13,415 nt of DNA from Thalassiosira profunda (GCA_036939355.1 JALLAP010002007.1:1-13415); one strand, 5' to 3'. Positions 1 through 7,725 are shown, counted from the first letter of the stretch. Notes: generated by a model not told the origin, from the sequence alone. Numbers and translations are program-made.

Positions 1-1883
1 AAGATGTTTCGCTAGAGTATGTGAACGATGCATCTGTGACGGGAGAGGGGAGTGGAGGATCGAAGGTGCTGTTGCAAGGGGCGTACCTGAAGCTGCTGCC
101 GGGAAAGGTTTATACCTTGATCGGGCGCAACGGGGTGGGCAAGAGTTCGCTCCTGAAGAGAATAGACGCCTGCAAGATCCCAGGCTTCCCGCCGCACATC
201 ACAACTCTGCTGGTGCCCCAGGAGGTATTTGGACACGCAGATCGGACGCCTCTTGACATCGTATTGCAACACAAGACGACCATGATGAAAAAGACACAAG
301 ATGCCAATCAATTCTCGATTGCTGAACTGGAGGATGAAATGGATGCATTAGACACCGATGCAGATGACTACCAAGAAAAGATGGAGGACATCTGCAATCG
401 CATCGCCGAGCTTGAGGATGCTGGTTGCGATGGCGAAGACGACAATCGGGAAGAGCAAGCGAGCGATGCCCTTCGCTTCTTTGGTGTACCAGACTCTTGC
501 TTTGATACTCCTACCGACCAACTATCAGGCGGCGTTCGAAAGAAGGTTGCTCTTGCGTGTGCTTTGATGGAGAAACCCCAATTACTTCTCCTGGACGAGC
601 CGACCTGTCACATCGATGTCGGAGGGATACTGCAATTGCGCCAGCTTATTGCTGATTGCGTCGCTTCGAATGCAACTGTCGTCCTAGTTTCACATGATGT
701 GGATTTGATGAACGACGTCGGGACGGACGTGATCGACTTCCTTGACGGTCAATTGGGCTACTACACGGGAAACTACCGCAACTACCTCAAATACCGTGAG
801 GAGAACCTAACGCACCAAATAAAGCAGGCGGGGGCTCTGGAGAAGCAGCGGACGTCGATGGTACAGACGATTGATCATCTCAAGAAGAAATCCTCGCAGG
901 CAGGCAACCGAACGACGAAGAAAAAGATCAACAAGCAGCTCAAATCGAAGGAGAAGAAGCTCGAGCGCCACGGCATTGAGAAGAACGAGCACGGTCACAG
1001 ACGCACGGCCCAGACCGATGGAGGGATTCGAAAGGGAAGCATCAACGCGATCGGCGCCAGTCAGAGGAATGCAATGACCCACAAGCAGCTCTTGAAACTT
1101 GCAGAGGTATCCGTTGGTCCGATTCCTGACAAGGCTGTTCAATTCGACTTTGAGAACACAACCTGCACGTGGGGCGACGAACCGCTGGTCTCGATCATGG
1201 ATGTTGGGCGTGGATACAGTGAGGAACCAAGCGACGCTCCGTCCAATCTCATCTTCGATTGCGTCGACTTGTCTATTCGAGAGGGGTCACGAACCACGAT
1301 TCTGGGCGAGAACGGCTCTGGTAAGAGCACCCTGCTGTCAATCGTTGCAGGAGAGATGGCGCCCTCCATCGGAACAGTCCATTTTGCAGCCGGAGTCACG
1401 ATCGGTTATTTCCATCAACACTCTGCTGACGATCTCGTGCGGGATGCTGGGCGCAGTGCCAACGGAGGGCTGGTCACGCCTCTCTCGTATTTGACGGAGC
1501 GGTTCCCTTCAAAGACAGAGCAGGACATTCGCGGTGCATTGACAAGCTTTGGCCTTTCTCCGCAGCAAGCGGCAACCAACGTCCGATTTCTCAGCGGCGG
1601 CGAGCGGTGCCGCTTGTGCATGACATCGATGATGCTCGAGGCGCCTGAATTGTTGGTTATCGACGAGATAAGCAATCATCTGGACGTGGAAAGCGTGGAG
1701 GCCCTGATCTATGGAATCAGGGCATGGAACGGAACAGTCGTCATGGCCAGCCACGATGCAAATTTGATACGGTCGGTGGGAGGAGATGCTTTCGTTCTCT
1801 TTGACGGGAAGTTACAGAGGGTGAAAGGCATCGATTCCTACCTCTCAATCTTTGCACGGCATTACCACAAAGCGAAACCTTAA
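1..1883 (+). CDS. ABC-F family ATPase (GCN20/ABCF-like), 5' partial
   Basis: Soluble twin-cassette ATPase of the ABC-F class; family members act on ribosomes in translation rather than as transporters. The reading frame is open to the left edge (first full codon at 3), so the N-terminus lies outside; 621 codons from position 21 to the TAA at 1881 are visible. Counting residues from position 21: Walker A GRNGVGKS at 35-42, signature LSGG at 168-171, Walker B Asp-Glu at 192-193 and H-loop His225 for cassette 1; Walker A GENGSGKST at 429-437, LSGGE at 524-528, Asp-Glu at 548-549 and His578 for cassette 2. Between the cassettes a Lys-rich predicted coiled coil (about 258-322) matches the ABC-F interdomain linker. 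No membrane segments occur. An acidic insertion (about 90-150) sits between Walker A and the signature of cassette 1, and the second Walker B reads DEISNHLD where DEP(T/S)NHLD is usual. Subgroup assignment is uncertain. Confidence 0.93.
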   Translation, partial: DVSLEYVNDASVTGEGSGGSKVLLQGAYLKLLPGKVYTLIGRNGVGKSSLLKRIDACKIPGFPPHITTLLVPQEVFGHADRTPLDIVLQHKTTMMKKTQDANQFSIAELEDEMDALDTDADDYQEKMEDICNRIAELEDAGCDGEDDNREEQASDALRFFGVPDSCFDTPTDQLSGGVRKKVALACALMEKPQLLLLDEPTCHIDVGGILQLRQLIADCVASNATVVLVSHDVDLMNDVGTDVIDFLDGQLGYYTGNYRNYLKYREENLTHQIKQAGALEKQRTSMVQTIDHLKKKSSQAGNRTTKKKINKQLKSKEKKLERHGIEKNEHGHRRTAQTDGGIRKGSINAIGASQRNAMTHKQLLKLAEVSVGPIPDKAVQFDFENTTCTWGDEPLVSIMDVGRGYSEEPSDAPSNLIFDCVDLSIREGSRTTILGENGSGKSTLLSIVAGEMAPSIGTVHFAAGVTIGYFHQHSADDLVRDAGRSANGGLVTPLSYLTERFPSKTEQDIRGALTSFGLSPQQAATNVRFLSGGERCRLCMTSMMLEAPELLVIDEISNHLDVESVEALIYGIRAWNGTVVMASHDANLIRSVGGDAFVLFDGKLQRVKGIDSYLSIFARHYHKAKP

Positions 1884-1998
1884 CCAGTACGATGAGGCGT
1901 AGGGCGAGGCTCCAGGGCATCGATTCTTTGCAACTAAAACTACAGTATGCATTCAGCCCCCCATCCTTATCAAACAATGCATCACTCTCAGAGCATGT

Positions 1999-2985
1999 TC
2001 ACCCCCTACCCTGCACCAACGGGACGTATCGCACTCCCAGCATCTTTTGGACCTGATAGTCATCCTCCACAAACTCTTTCGAGCTGCCTCTCACGCCCAC
2101 CACTTCGCCCTTGTCTCCAATACGATCCACCTGATAGAGGTATTGAATGCCTCCGTCCGGTCCGACCGGAATAATCATCACACCTCCCGGAGCGAGCTGC
2201 TTCAATAGATTCTTGGGAAATGTGGCCGCGGCTGCTCCGACGTGAATGACATTGAACGGAGAGCCCTCCGGGTAGCCCTTCCAGCCATCCTTCACCATGA
2301 CCTTTACGGTGCCGGAATCAAATAGATCTGCATCCTCTTTACGAATGTTTGCCTCAGACATCTCCACAAGCTCCGGGACAACGTCAATTCCATACACTTT
2401 CCCTTCGTTCAGGATGGATGCAGAGTCTGGAGGCAGCTTCCGCGTAGCCTTCGGCTCCACCATCCTACCAAACACCGCCGTCAGGTACCCGCTCCCGCAC
2501 CCGACGTCAAGTATGCTCAGCGGCTTGTCCGGATGCTCCTTCGATGCACTGAGCAAAGGAGGAAGCACGTCCTCGAGGCAGTGCGCGTGCATGTGTGGAG
2601 CACTGATCGTCTGACCATATCCAATGGGAGCCGGACTGTCCTCGTAGGCGTACTCTCTGTTGCCGCGGACGTAGTTTCCACGATCGACGGCGAGCAGGGC
2701 CGCTTTGTTGATGGGAGATTTGACAATGCCGGCTTGCGCCAGCTTGCCAACCATCTCAGCCTGATTGGCTCCATGACACATCCACGCCCTCATGAGTGGC
2801 TCGGGGTTACTCTTCTTGTGAACGTACGCTGGCGTGGGCTCTGCGTTGCAAGTCCGCGGAAGGGACGGTGTCGAGGCGAATACTTGTCGCGGAGACAAGA
2901 GCAAAAGGAAGAGGAAGAGGAGGATGTCGAGCGACGAATGGTGATAACTGTGATGGCGGCCCGCGCAGGAGAGGTGAGCGGACAT
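1999..2985 (-). CDS. PCMT1: Protein-L-isoaspartate(D-aspartate) O-methyltransferase with signal peptide
   Basis: SAM-dependent repair enzyme that methylates isoaspartyl residues in damaged proteins. Start chosen at the ATG complementary to 2983-2985 (328 aa). The frame stays open to 3105, but only through a GTG and a Pro/Arg-rich unconserved stretch. Visible: the family motif PIGYGQTISAPHMHA at about residues 120-134, the SAM-binding motif ILDVGCGSGYL at 158-168, the acidic post-I segment VYGIDVVPELVEM at 197-209, HVGAAAATFP at 248-257, PGGVMIIPVG at 266-275 and the C-terminal LGVRYVPL. These match the eukaryotic type. Unusual: residues 18-31 form a very hydrophobic Leu/Phe core after a short His/Arg-containing leader, followed by a plausible cleavage site near VFA/ST, so the enzyme is probably co-translationally targeted (secretory route, or a plastid through the ER as in diatoms); most relatives are cytosolic. 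The gene converges on the ABC-F gene (115 bp apart) and diverges from the next gene. Confidence 0.95.
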   Translation of the reverse strand: MSAHLSCAGRHHSYHHSSLDILLFLFLLLLSPRQVFASTPSLPRTCNAEPTPAYVHKKSNPEPLMRAWMCHGANQAEMVGKLAQAGIVKSPINKAALLAVDRGNYVRGNREYAYEDSPAPIGYGQTISAPHMHAHCLEDVLPPLLSASKEHPDKPLSILDVGCGSGYLTAVFGRMVEPKATRKLPPDSASILNEGKVYGIDVVPELVEMSEANIRKEDADLFDSGTVKVMVKDGWKGYPEGSPFNVIHVGAAAATFPKNLLKQLAPGGVMIIPVGPDGGIQYLYQVDRIGDKGEVVGVRGSSKEFVEDDYQVQKMLGVRYVPLVQGRG

Positions 2986-3363
2986 TGCAATGGTCGACTG
3001 CGGAATAGGAGCGTGTTGCTTTCCACCTCGTGTAATAAGATGTGTTGTTGCATGGGAGCGAGCTTGGAGAGGCGGAGGGAGGGGTTCGCAAATCCGCCCT
3101 CTCACGGCCGGATTTTGTACAACATATGTACTTTTATCGTACGTGAGAAGTGTTACACCAAACGACCGTTTGCTTCGACCCTCGACCTTCGCCTCCTATC
3201 CTTCCCGCTTCAACTGGCGACAAACACGGCGCTTCCCAGGCGTGCACTTATTATCTAGCTCCTGCACGCCACCAATCTCTCCCTAACGTCTGTGGCCCTA
3301 CCGATCCGGCAGGGCATCGACGCTGAGCGCCGGGGCGCGCGGTGGCCTCGTCCTTGCGAAAAG
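2986..3363. promoter_or_regulatory. Divergent intergenic region between methyltransferase and membrane-protein genes
   Basis: This 378-bp spacer separates two head-to-head genes and must hold both promoters. No clear TATA box was seen at a convincing position. It contains an AT-richer core (about 3111-3145) with an overlapping dyad: GTACA at 3117-3121 and TGTAC at 3127-3131 around the palindrome ACATATGT, and the 8-bp palindrome TTGTACAA at 3115-3122. Part of the spacer is covered by in-frame non-ATG extensions of both flanking genes, which I treat as untranslated. Confidence 0.5.
3115..3122. promoter_or_regulatory. Palindrome TTGTACAA, copy 1
   Basis: An 8-bp perfect palindrome about 130 bp upstream of the methyltransferase start and 240 bp upstream of the membrane-protein start. 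The same octamer recurs at 6510-6517 upstream of the BTB gene. A role as a transcription-factor site is inference only. Confidence 0.3.
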
Positions 3364-5037
3364 ATGGGTCCGCGCAAGTTCCTCGCGGAACGGGTCACGA
3401 CCTTCCTCCTCCGCCACGGCAGCCTGGACGAGCGCGTCCGCCGCCTCCGCGCCGAGCGGTGCCTCGAGCTGCCAAGCCCGGTGCCGCTCTGGCAACTGCC
3501 GAAGCTCGCCGTCGGTGCACGTCATGTGCACCAAACGCAGCCCTCGGTGCATCACTCTGCGATGCTGTTGGTGGCATCGTTCTTCGTTGCCCGCCGCATC
3601 AAGGACGAGCACGAGCGAAAGAGGACGAACCGGCCGTACGCCTCGCATCGAATCTCGCAATTTTCTAGCCGCGTCGATGGTGTGACGCTCTGCTTGGCAA
3701 AACTGTCGCTGTGTGCGGCCGCGCCTCTCGTCCTCTTCGCGACCTTCCACGGTGACAACGCCGTGGCGAATGCACTGAGGAGGGCATATTTCATGGGCAG
3801 AGTGTCTGGGGTGCTGGAGGAGGTGCAGACGTTGCAGTATGTGATGGCTTTATCCTTGTGGTCGATTCTGCTTTCCATCATGATGATGGCTGCGCCCATC
3901 GTTTGGGGCTTTCTGGACCCAAGGAACGACGGAGGAATGATGCCAAGCCTGAGCTCTTGGCGCAAGCTCAGCACACGCAACAACGCAACGACGGTGGCAT
4001 CTGTCGGTGCCATTCTCTTGTTGGCGTATGCGGACTTGCCATTCTTTCGGCAGCTGATAAAGGGCGAGATCCAAATCGACTTCGGCGTGCCCCCGGGGTT
4101 GGTTCAGTGCATCAAGCAAGCTCTCTCGTCCTTCGTCGGATTTTGCGTCTTCTACAAGTTCCTTCCGAAGGAGAGCAGTGCAGAACCAGGCACTGGAGTA
4201 AGGAAGAAGAAGAAGCATCTCATCGATCCGGAAATGGCGAAGCGAATGTCTCTATTAGCTCGTGAGGCCCGGGCGCGAGTCCAAGCGCGAAAGAGCGGAG
4301 GAAGTCAGCAGTTGCGCCGCACCTATTCTGAGGGAATCTTCAGATCTTCTTTGACTGCCACGCCTCGAAGGACGCACAGTGGGTTGAGGAATAGCCTGTC
4401 GTCTCTTCCAGAGGTGCCGCATCTTGAAGGCGTATCAACGCCGACTGTTCCGCCGAGCCCCCTGTTGGACATCAACTCCGCCGGTCCCACGTTGTCGTCG
4501 AAGGACTTGATGGCAAAGCTCAAGAGCAGCGAGCGCATCAAGCGCATCCCCTTGCCGCCTCTCTTGGATTGCGAACTGCCTGATGAGGGAAAGGGGCTTG
4601 GTGATAGCACACGAACGCCCTCTCCTACCACGCCTACGCCATCGCCTCCCTTTGACGATTTTCCGGCGAGTCTTCCTCAATCTTCGACCGCATCAGAGAT
4701 GGACTCCCTGACGAAGAAGGTTGGAGAAAAGCTACAGGCGATCATGAGCGAAGTTGAGGCGATCGGGGTGGCGGCTCCACGGCTTCCCGCCTTTGAGCAG
4801 GTGGCGAGCATAAGTGTGGAGAAAGATCCCAATGAAAAAGGCAACAACGAGCAACCTGCCGAGAAGGATACAGACGTGGAGGTTGCAGTGAATAGCACTG
4901 CAGAATCTGGCGACCAAGATGAAAATGACGAGCCAAAACAAGGAATGCATCCGCCGGCGAAGAATCAACTGCGGAAGAAGAACACCAACACACGCCGAAA
5001 CAAGACGACGAAGAAGAAGAGGTACAGGAAAAAATGA
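3364..5037 (+). CDS. Multi-pass membrane protein with long disordered C-terminal tail, unknown function
   Basis: I do not recognise the family. The first in-frame ATG is at 3364 (557 aa); the frame is open from 3259 but without an earlier ATG. The N-terminal part is basic and soluble (residues 1-60). Four hydrophobic stretches look like membrane segments, at about 107-127, 159-184, 209-228 and 245-266, with a weaker one near 64-76. After residue 275 the protein becomes a roughly 280-residue low-complexity tail: a basic block with a Lys4 run, a Ser/Arg-rich stretch, a Pro/Thr/Ser-rich stretch (around nt 4610-4660), a Glu/Asp-rich segment and a strongly basic C-terminus of Lys/Arg/Asn/Thr. The final residues are not a canonical KKxx ER-retrieval signal. 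The first 250 bp are much more GC-rich, with G/C-ending codons, than the rest. Function cannot be given; an organelle or ER membrane protein is plausible. Confidence 0.75.
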   Translation: MGPRKFLAERVTTFLLRHGSLDERVRRLRAERCLELPSPVPLWQLPKLAVGARHVHQTQPSVHHSAMLLVASFFVARRIKDEHERKRTNRPYASHRISQFSSRVDGVTLCLAKLSLCAAAPLVLFATFHGDNAVANALRRAYFMGRVSGVLEEVQTLQYVMALSLWSILLSIMMMAAPIVWGFLDPRNDGGMMPSLSSWRKLSTRNNATTVASVGAILLLAYADLPFFRQLIKGEIQIDFGVPPGLVQCIKQALSSFVGFCVFYKFLPKESSAEPGTGVRKKKKHLIDPEMAKRMSLLAREARARVQARKSGGSQQLRRTYSEGIFRSSLTATPRRTHSGLRNSLSSLPEVPHLEGVSTPTVPPSPLLDINSAGPTLSSKDLMAKLKSSERIKRIPLPPLLDCELPDEGKGLGDSTRTPSPTTPTPSPPFDDFPASLPQSSTASEMDSLTKKVGEKLQAIMSEVEAIGVAAPRLPAFEQVASISVEKDPNEKGNNEQPAEKDTDVEVAVNSTAESGDQDENDEPKQGMHPPAKNQLRKKNTNTRRNKTTKKKRYRKK

Positions 5038-5248
5038 TCTCTGAACACCAACCACACTTAATCGTTTCACCAGAGCACTGCAAGAGAACAAGGACGCTAT
5101 GCATATCAATCATCACTCGGATTCGTTGAGCTACGTTGAGCCACCTGAATGCTTCTGAGAATCTAAAGCACATTGGCAAGAGGCAACAGGACCCCGCCCT
5201 ACTTATATCTATAAGTAATGCAACAACAGAAAGATCTCGCGACCAACA
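5038..5248. other. Convergent 3' spacer with palindrome
   Basis: This 211-bp stretch lies between the stop codons of the membrane protein (+) and the MATH-BTB-SAP gene (-). It contains a tandem decamer (5124-5133 and 5134-5143, CGTTGAGC followed by TA or CA) and a short dyad at 5201-5216. No gene is seen. Confidence 0.5.
5201..5216. terminator. Dyad ACTTATA-TC-TATAAGT between convergent genes
   Basis: Two perfect 7-nt arms separated by two bases, 33 bp beyond the stop of the minus-strand BTB gene and about 165 bp beyond the stop of the plus-strand gene. Its symmetry and AT-richness fit a bidirectional 3'-end or polyadenylation region, but this is inference; the two-base loop is too tight for a normal RNA hairpin, so a DNA-level role is equally possible. 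Confidence 0.25.
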
Positions 5249-6333
5249 TCACTCAGCTCTCTGTCTCTTGTTTGAATCCTGAAGTCGAGCAACCAGCATT
5301 TCCTTCGATCCGTCGACATCCAACCCCTTCTCATGAAGCGCTTTCCTCAGCTCGTCGACCGACATCGCTTTCGCAGTACCACCAAGGCGTTCGTCATTAT
5401 CAGAGCTAGCCACGAGCAATTCCTGCATCAATGATGGCGATTCTGTCAGCCTACCGTTCGAAAGGAAATCTTTGGGCCGGAGCCGGAAGAGCGCCATTGC
5501 GTATTCTTTGATCAGAGGACACGTCTTTGCATCGGCGAACAGCAACCAATCAATGAGATTTGACCCGCGAATTGCCATGGATCGAACCAAACTTGATTCC
5601 ACTGCCACTTTGAGATCAACAAGTCCCAATCGGTTAGCGGCATCGAGCAACGCTTTGCCTTGACGGTTTATCATCCATTTTTCTGGTGCTTCTCCCCCGT
5701 AAATGAATCTTAGGACCGCTCGAAAGATGTGCGTGGGCATCATCCCATGCATTGGAAGTGGATTCTCTCTGTCACATTCGCTGCATAAATTGTAGAGTAC
5801 TGGTGTGTTGGCCTCCAGTATCAACTTATGGGCATAAACAGTCATTTCGCCGCCACCCTTCAGATTCAGAACTTGAATGCGACATCTGCCCGCTCATGGT
5901 TGTCCAGAAGAGCCAGCATGTTCTTCGCGAGAGGGTGAGGGGGTGAAAAAGAGGATGTCGATTCAGGCTTGAAACGGAGCTCCACATCAACGAGAAGTGC
6001 CCCATCGACGAGCACGTCGTTTGTTTCGTCAACAATTTCTAATCGCTTCGCGATCGCTTTGCGCCACCCCTTACCAGCAGCGCCCGTAGTGAAACGATTG
6101 ATTGAGAGGACCGGCCCCTCCCGAAAGATATCTCCTCCGGCGTCCCTGATGATAATGGTATGGCTGGCGTCCACGTCCCCGCCTGAAACGTTGAAGAGAT
6201 AGAAACCCATCAACCTCTCTTCTTCGTCGCCATCATTTTCTTCGCCCGCACTCCCCTCTTCGCGGCGCGGCTTGCCACGTACCTGGTCGAAGTCGTCAAA
6301 CTTGAACCGCAAGAGGACTGGCTTCGACGTCAT
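5249..6333 (-). pseudogene. MATH-BTB-SAP protein gene with one frameshift in the BTB domain
   Basis: Probable substrate adaptor of a CUL3-type ubiquitin ligase (established for MATH-BTB proteins such as SPOP), carrying a C-terminal SAP motif that in other proteins binds DNA. Translation starts at the ATG complementary to 6331-6333. Residues about 4-121 are MATH-like (GxGKGWRKAI, then LVDGALLVDVEL) with an acidic insertion near 26-39. The BTB domain begins at NMLALLDNHERADVAFK; the frame then meets TGA at 5866-5868, while the domain continues in another frame with YAHKLILEAN. Both frames meet between 5869 and 5875, where one missing base explains the break; the total would be 361 aa. A BACK-like helical region follows, then SAP at about 324-352 (MSVDELRKALHEKGLDVDGS) and a basic end. 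No sequence is lost and the frame is otherwise open, so a base-calling error or a very recent mutation is likely. Typed as pseudogene only because it is broken as read. Confidence 0.85.
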
Positions 6334-6509
6334 CTTATGAGGGAGTGGAGAGTAGTATGAGAGCACACCCGCGGTTTCGCGAGTGCCAGCAGCTGCTTTG
6401 GGTGCCGATGCGATGGGACCGGAGGTCGTCGTTGCCGATGGGGCGGCAGCTCGGGGGGTGGTGCAGTTCGTCGGAGGGGAGGGCGAGGCGCGAGGGGGGC
6501 GAGGGGATA

Positions 6510-6517
6510 TTGTACAA
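6510..6517. promoter_or_regulatory. Palindrome TTGTACAA, copy 2
   Basis: The second copy of the octamer at 3115-3122, here about 177 bp upstream of the BTB start codon on the minus strand. Two occurrences, both in promoter-position DNA, suggest a shared regulatory site, although chance is not excluded. Confidence 0.3.
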
Positions 6518-6724
6518 AGGACGGAGATAGATAGAACGAGATGAAGGAGGAGCTGAGTGTTTTGATCCCAAGCTGCATATCCGTTTACCTCATTGCTACG
6601 TATGGATTTACGAAGGGCTCCACAGGAGATTAAAACAGTTTATCAGACCCACCCGTGTGCCTGCGCGGCCGCGGGGTTCTGCTGTTCGTCCCGCGATGGA
6701 CTGAAACTAGCGCGTGCGAGGGCG

Positions 6725-6743
6725 CATCGATCGACGATCGATG
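6725..6743. repeat. 19-bp dyad CATCGATCG-A-CGATCGATG
   Basis: Two perfect 9-bp arms around a single central A, within a CpG-rich block flanked by two copies of GGCCGCGG (6667-6674 and 6752-6759). A second dyad, CATGAA/TTCATG with a 5-nt loop, follows at 6771-6787. The symmetry suggests binding of a dimeric protein; no function is known. Confidence 0.5.
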
Positions 6744-7153
6744 GCGTATCCGGCCGCGGCGGCGAGGACGCATGAATCGAGTTCATGTCGACACCAGCCA
6801 TACTGCATGTAAAATAACGATGAGCTGAAACGCTATCGTGTGTAATATGTATTAGTTTACGGGCGTTGCTTTGGTCTTAGACCCGATCGCATGGAGATGC
6901 GATCGAGCCTCCCCGTCCGCCGCTCATTGCAAACCAATAGGAGCGCGGCTCTCGTTCCCCGTCACGCGGCTGATCACCGCCGACGGGGCAATCCCCGTTA
7001 AAATCTCTACTACTCACAGAGGCCAGCAGCAGGCAACTCGACACCGGCATGCTAGCGTGGCACAAATCGAGCGGACCATCGTCCATCGTGCTCGAGAAGA
7101 GGCGGAGGCGCGGCCTCAACCGGCGCAAGACGTGCTCTTCGCAGTGCGCAATT

Positions 7154-7267
7154 TCCGTTCAAACTCTCGCTTCAAGTTCATATCCGTTCGCGACCGTTGA
7201 GAAGGTGATATTTCCAAATATCCGTTCATGTGACAGCAAATTTTTGCTCGATCTATGAATTCCGTTC
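7154..7267. repeat. Four-copy TCCGTTC motif cluster
   Basis: TCCGTTC occurs at 7154-7160, 7183-7189, 7221-7227 and 7261-7267 in the same orientation (29, 38 and 40 bp apart), three copies followed by A. The complement GAACGGA contains AACGG, the core recognised by many MYB-type factors (general knowledge). Iterated short motifs of this kind are common in promoters and in the U3 region of retrotransposon LTRs. Confidence 0.55.
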
Positions 7268-7558
7268 AAGGACATCTCACAATTTTGGTTCGACGAAAAG
7301 AGGCAAGCCAAAATATTCCCTCGCCGAAGGTTGCACCTTGTGTACCCGTGGGAATTGGTATATGCCCACCGCAGAAATTTGCGGTTAATCGGAGAGGACT
7401 GTCGTGTTGAACTGTGACAGAACGGGGGGAGTCGCCAATTGCTTGCTTCGCGCTAGCTTTTCGTGTGCTCTTCTCCGACTACAGGTGCATTTCTTTTTCC
7501 GAAACGGGGAGAGTAGCACAGATTTTCGGCCTTCTTTTCTGGCCACTGTTACATCGGC

Positions 7559-7591
7559 ACTGCGTAGGATGGTACTTGTTCCCTACGCAGT
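7559..7591. other. 10-bp perfect stem-loop in the retrotransposon leader region
   Basis: ACTGCGTAGG (7559-7568) pairs perfectly with CCTACGCAGT (7582-7591) across a 13-nt loop. It lies about 330 bp upstream of the gag start and would form a stable RNA hairpin if transcribed. It is followed by a small upstream open reading frame (ATG 7611 to TAG 7670, 19 codons). Confidence 0.5.
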
Positions 7592-7651
7592 ACGAAAGTT
7601 TGAGCATACCATGTCTTTACATGGGAATTACCACAACAAGATGGGAAAAGG

Positions 7652-7725
7652 AATGACGTGTTCACCTTAGTACCAGGTTGACATACGAGCCGAAAGTTTT
7701 GGTTTCCGAAAGTGAAATGACGTGT
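7652..7725 (+). promoter_or_regulatory. Paired AATGACGTGT elements with CGAAAGT repeats
   Basis: AATGACGTGT occurs at 7652-7661 and again at 7716-7725, 64 bp apart. Each contains TGACGT, the bZIP/CRE core that also acts in CO2- and cAMP-responsive promoters of diatoms (established for Phaeodactylum). Interleaved with them are CGAAAGT copies at 7593, 7691 and 7707. The arrangement fits an LTR enhancer or leader. Confidence 0.4.

Noticed and set aside
2986..3105. Forty-codon N-terminal extension of the methyltransferase
   Set aside because: Begins at GTG only, is Pro/Arg/His-rich and would bury the signal peptide; the ATG at 2985 gives a standard signal peptide.
3298..3750. 150-codon minus-strand frame opposite the membrane-protein gene
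   Set aside because: Located in the GC-rich 5' part of a better supported plus-strand gene; sequence is Arg/Glu/Ala-rich without domains.
3364..4200. Pex11-like peroxisomal membrane protein
   Set aside because: Only a vague similarity in layout of helices and length of the N-terminal half; no motif I could point to.
5846..5880. An intron explaining the split of the BTB domain
   Set aside because: The two frames abut with no extra sequence between conserved BTB residues, leaving no room for an intron; a single missing base explains it.
1..6333. A functional cluster of the four host genes
   Set aside because: Orientations alternate, spacers are promoter-like, and the products have unrelated roles; ordinary eukaryotic gene order is sufficient.
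6871..7200. 109-codon frame (+) in the spacer
   Set aside because: GTG start, no domain, biased Arg/Ala composition, and it overlaps the TCCGTTC cluster; no support as a gene.
7404..7410. Definite 5' LTR start at TGTTGA
   Set aside because: The sequence is plausible for an LTR end, but there is no 3' LTR copy, clear primer-binding site or target duplication in the window to confirm it; kept only as a possibility.
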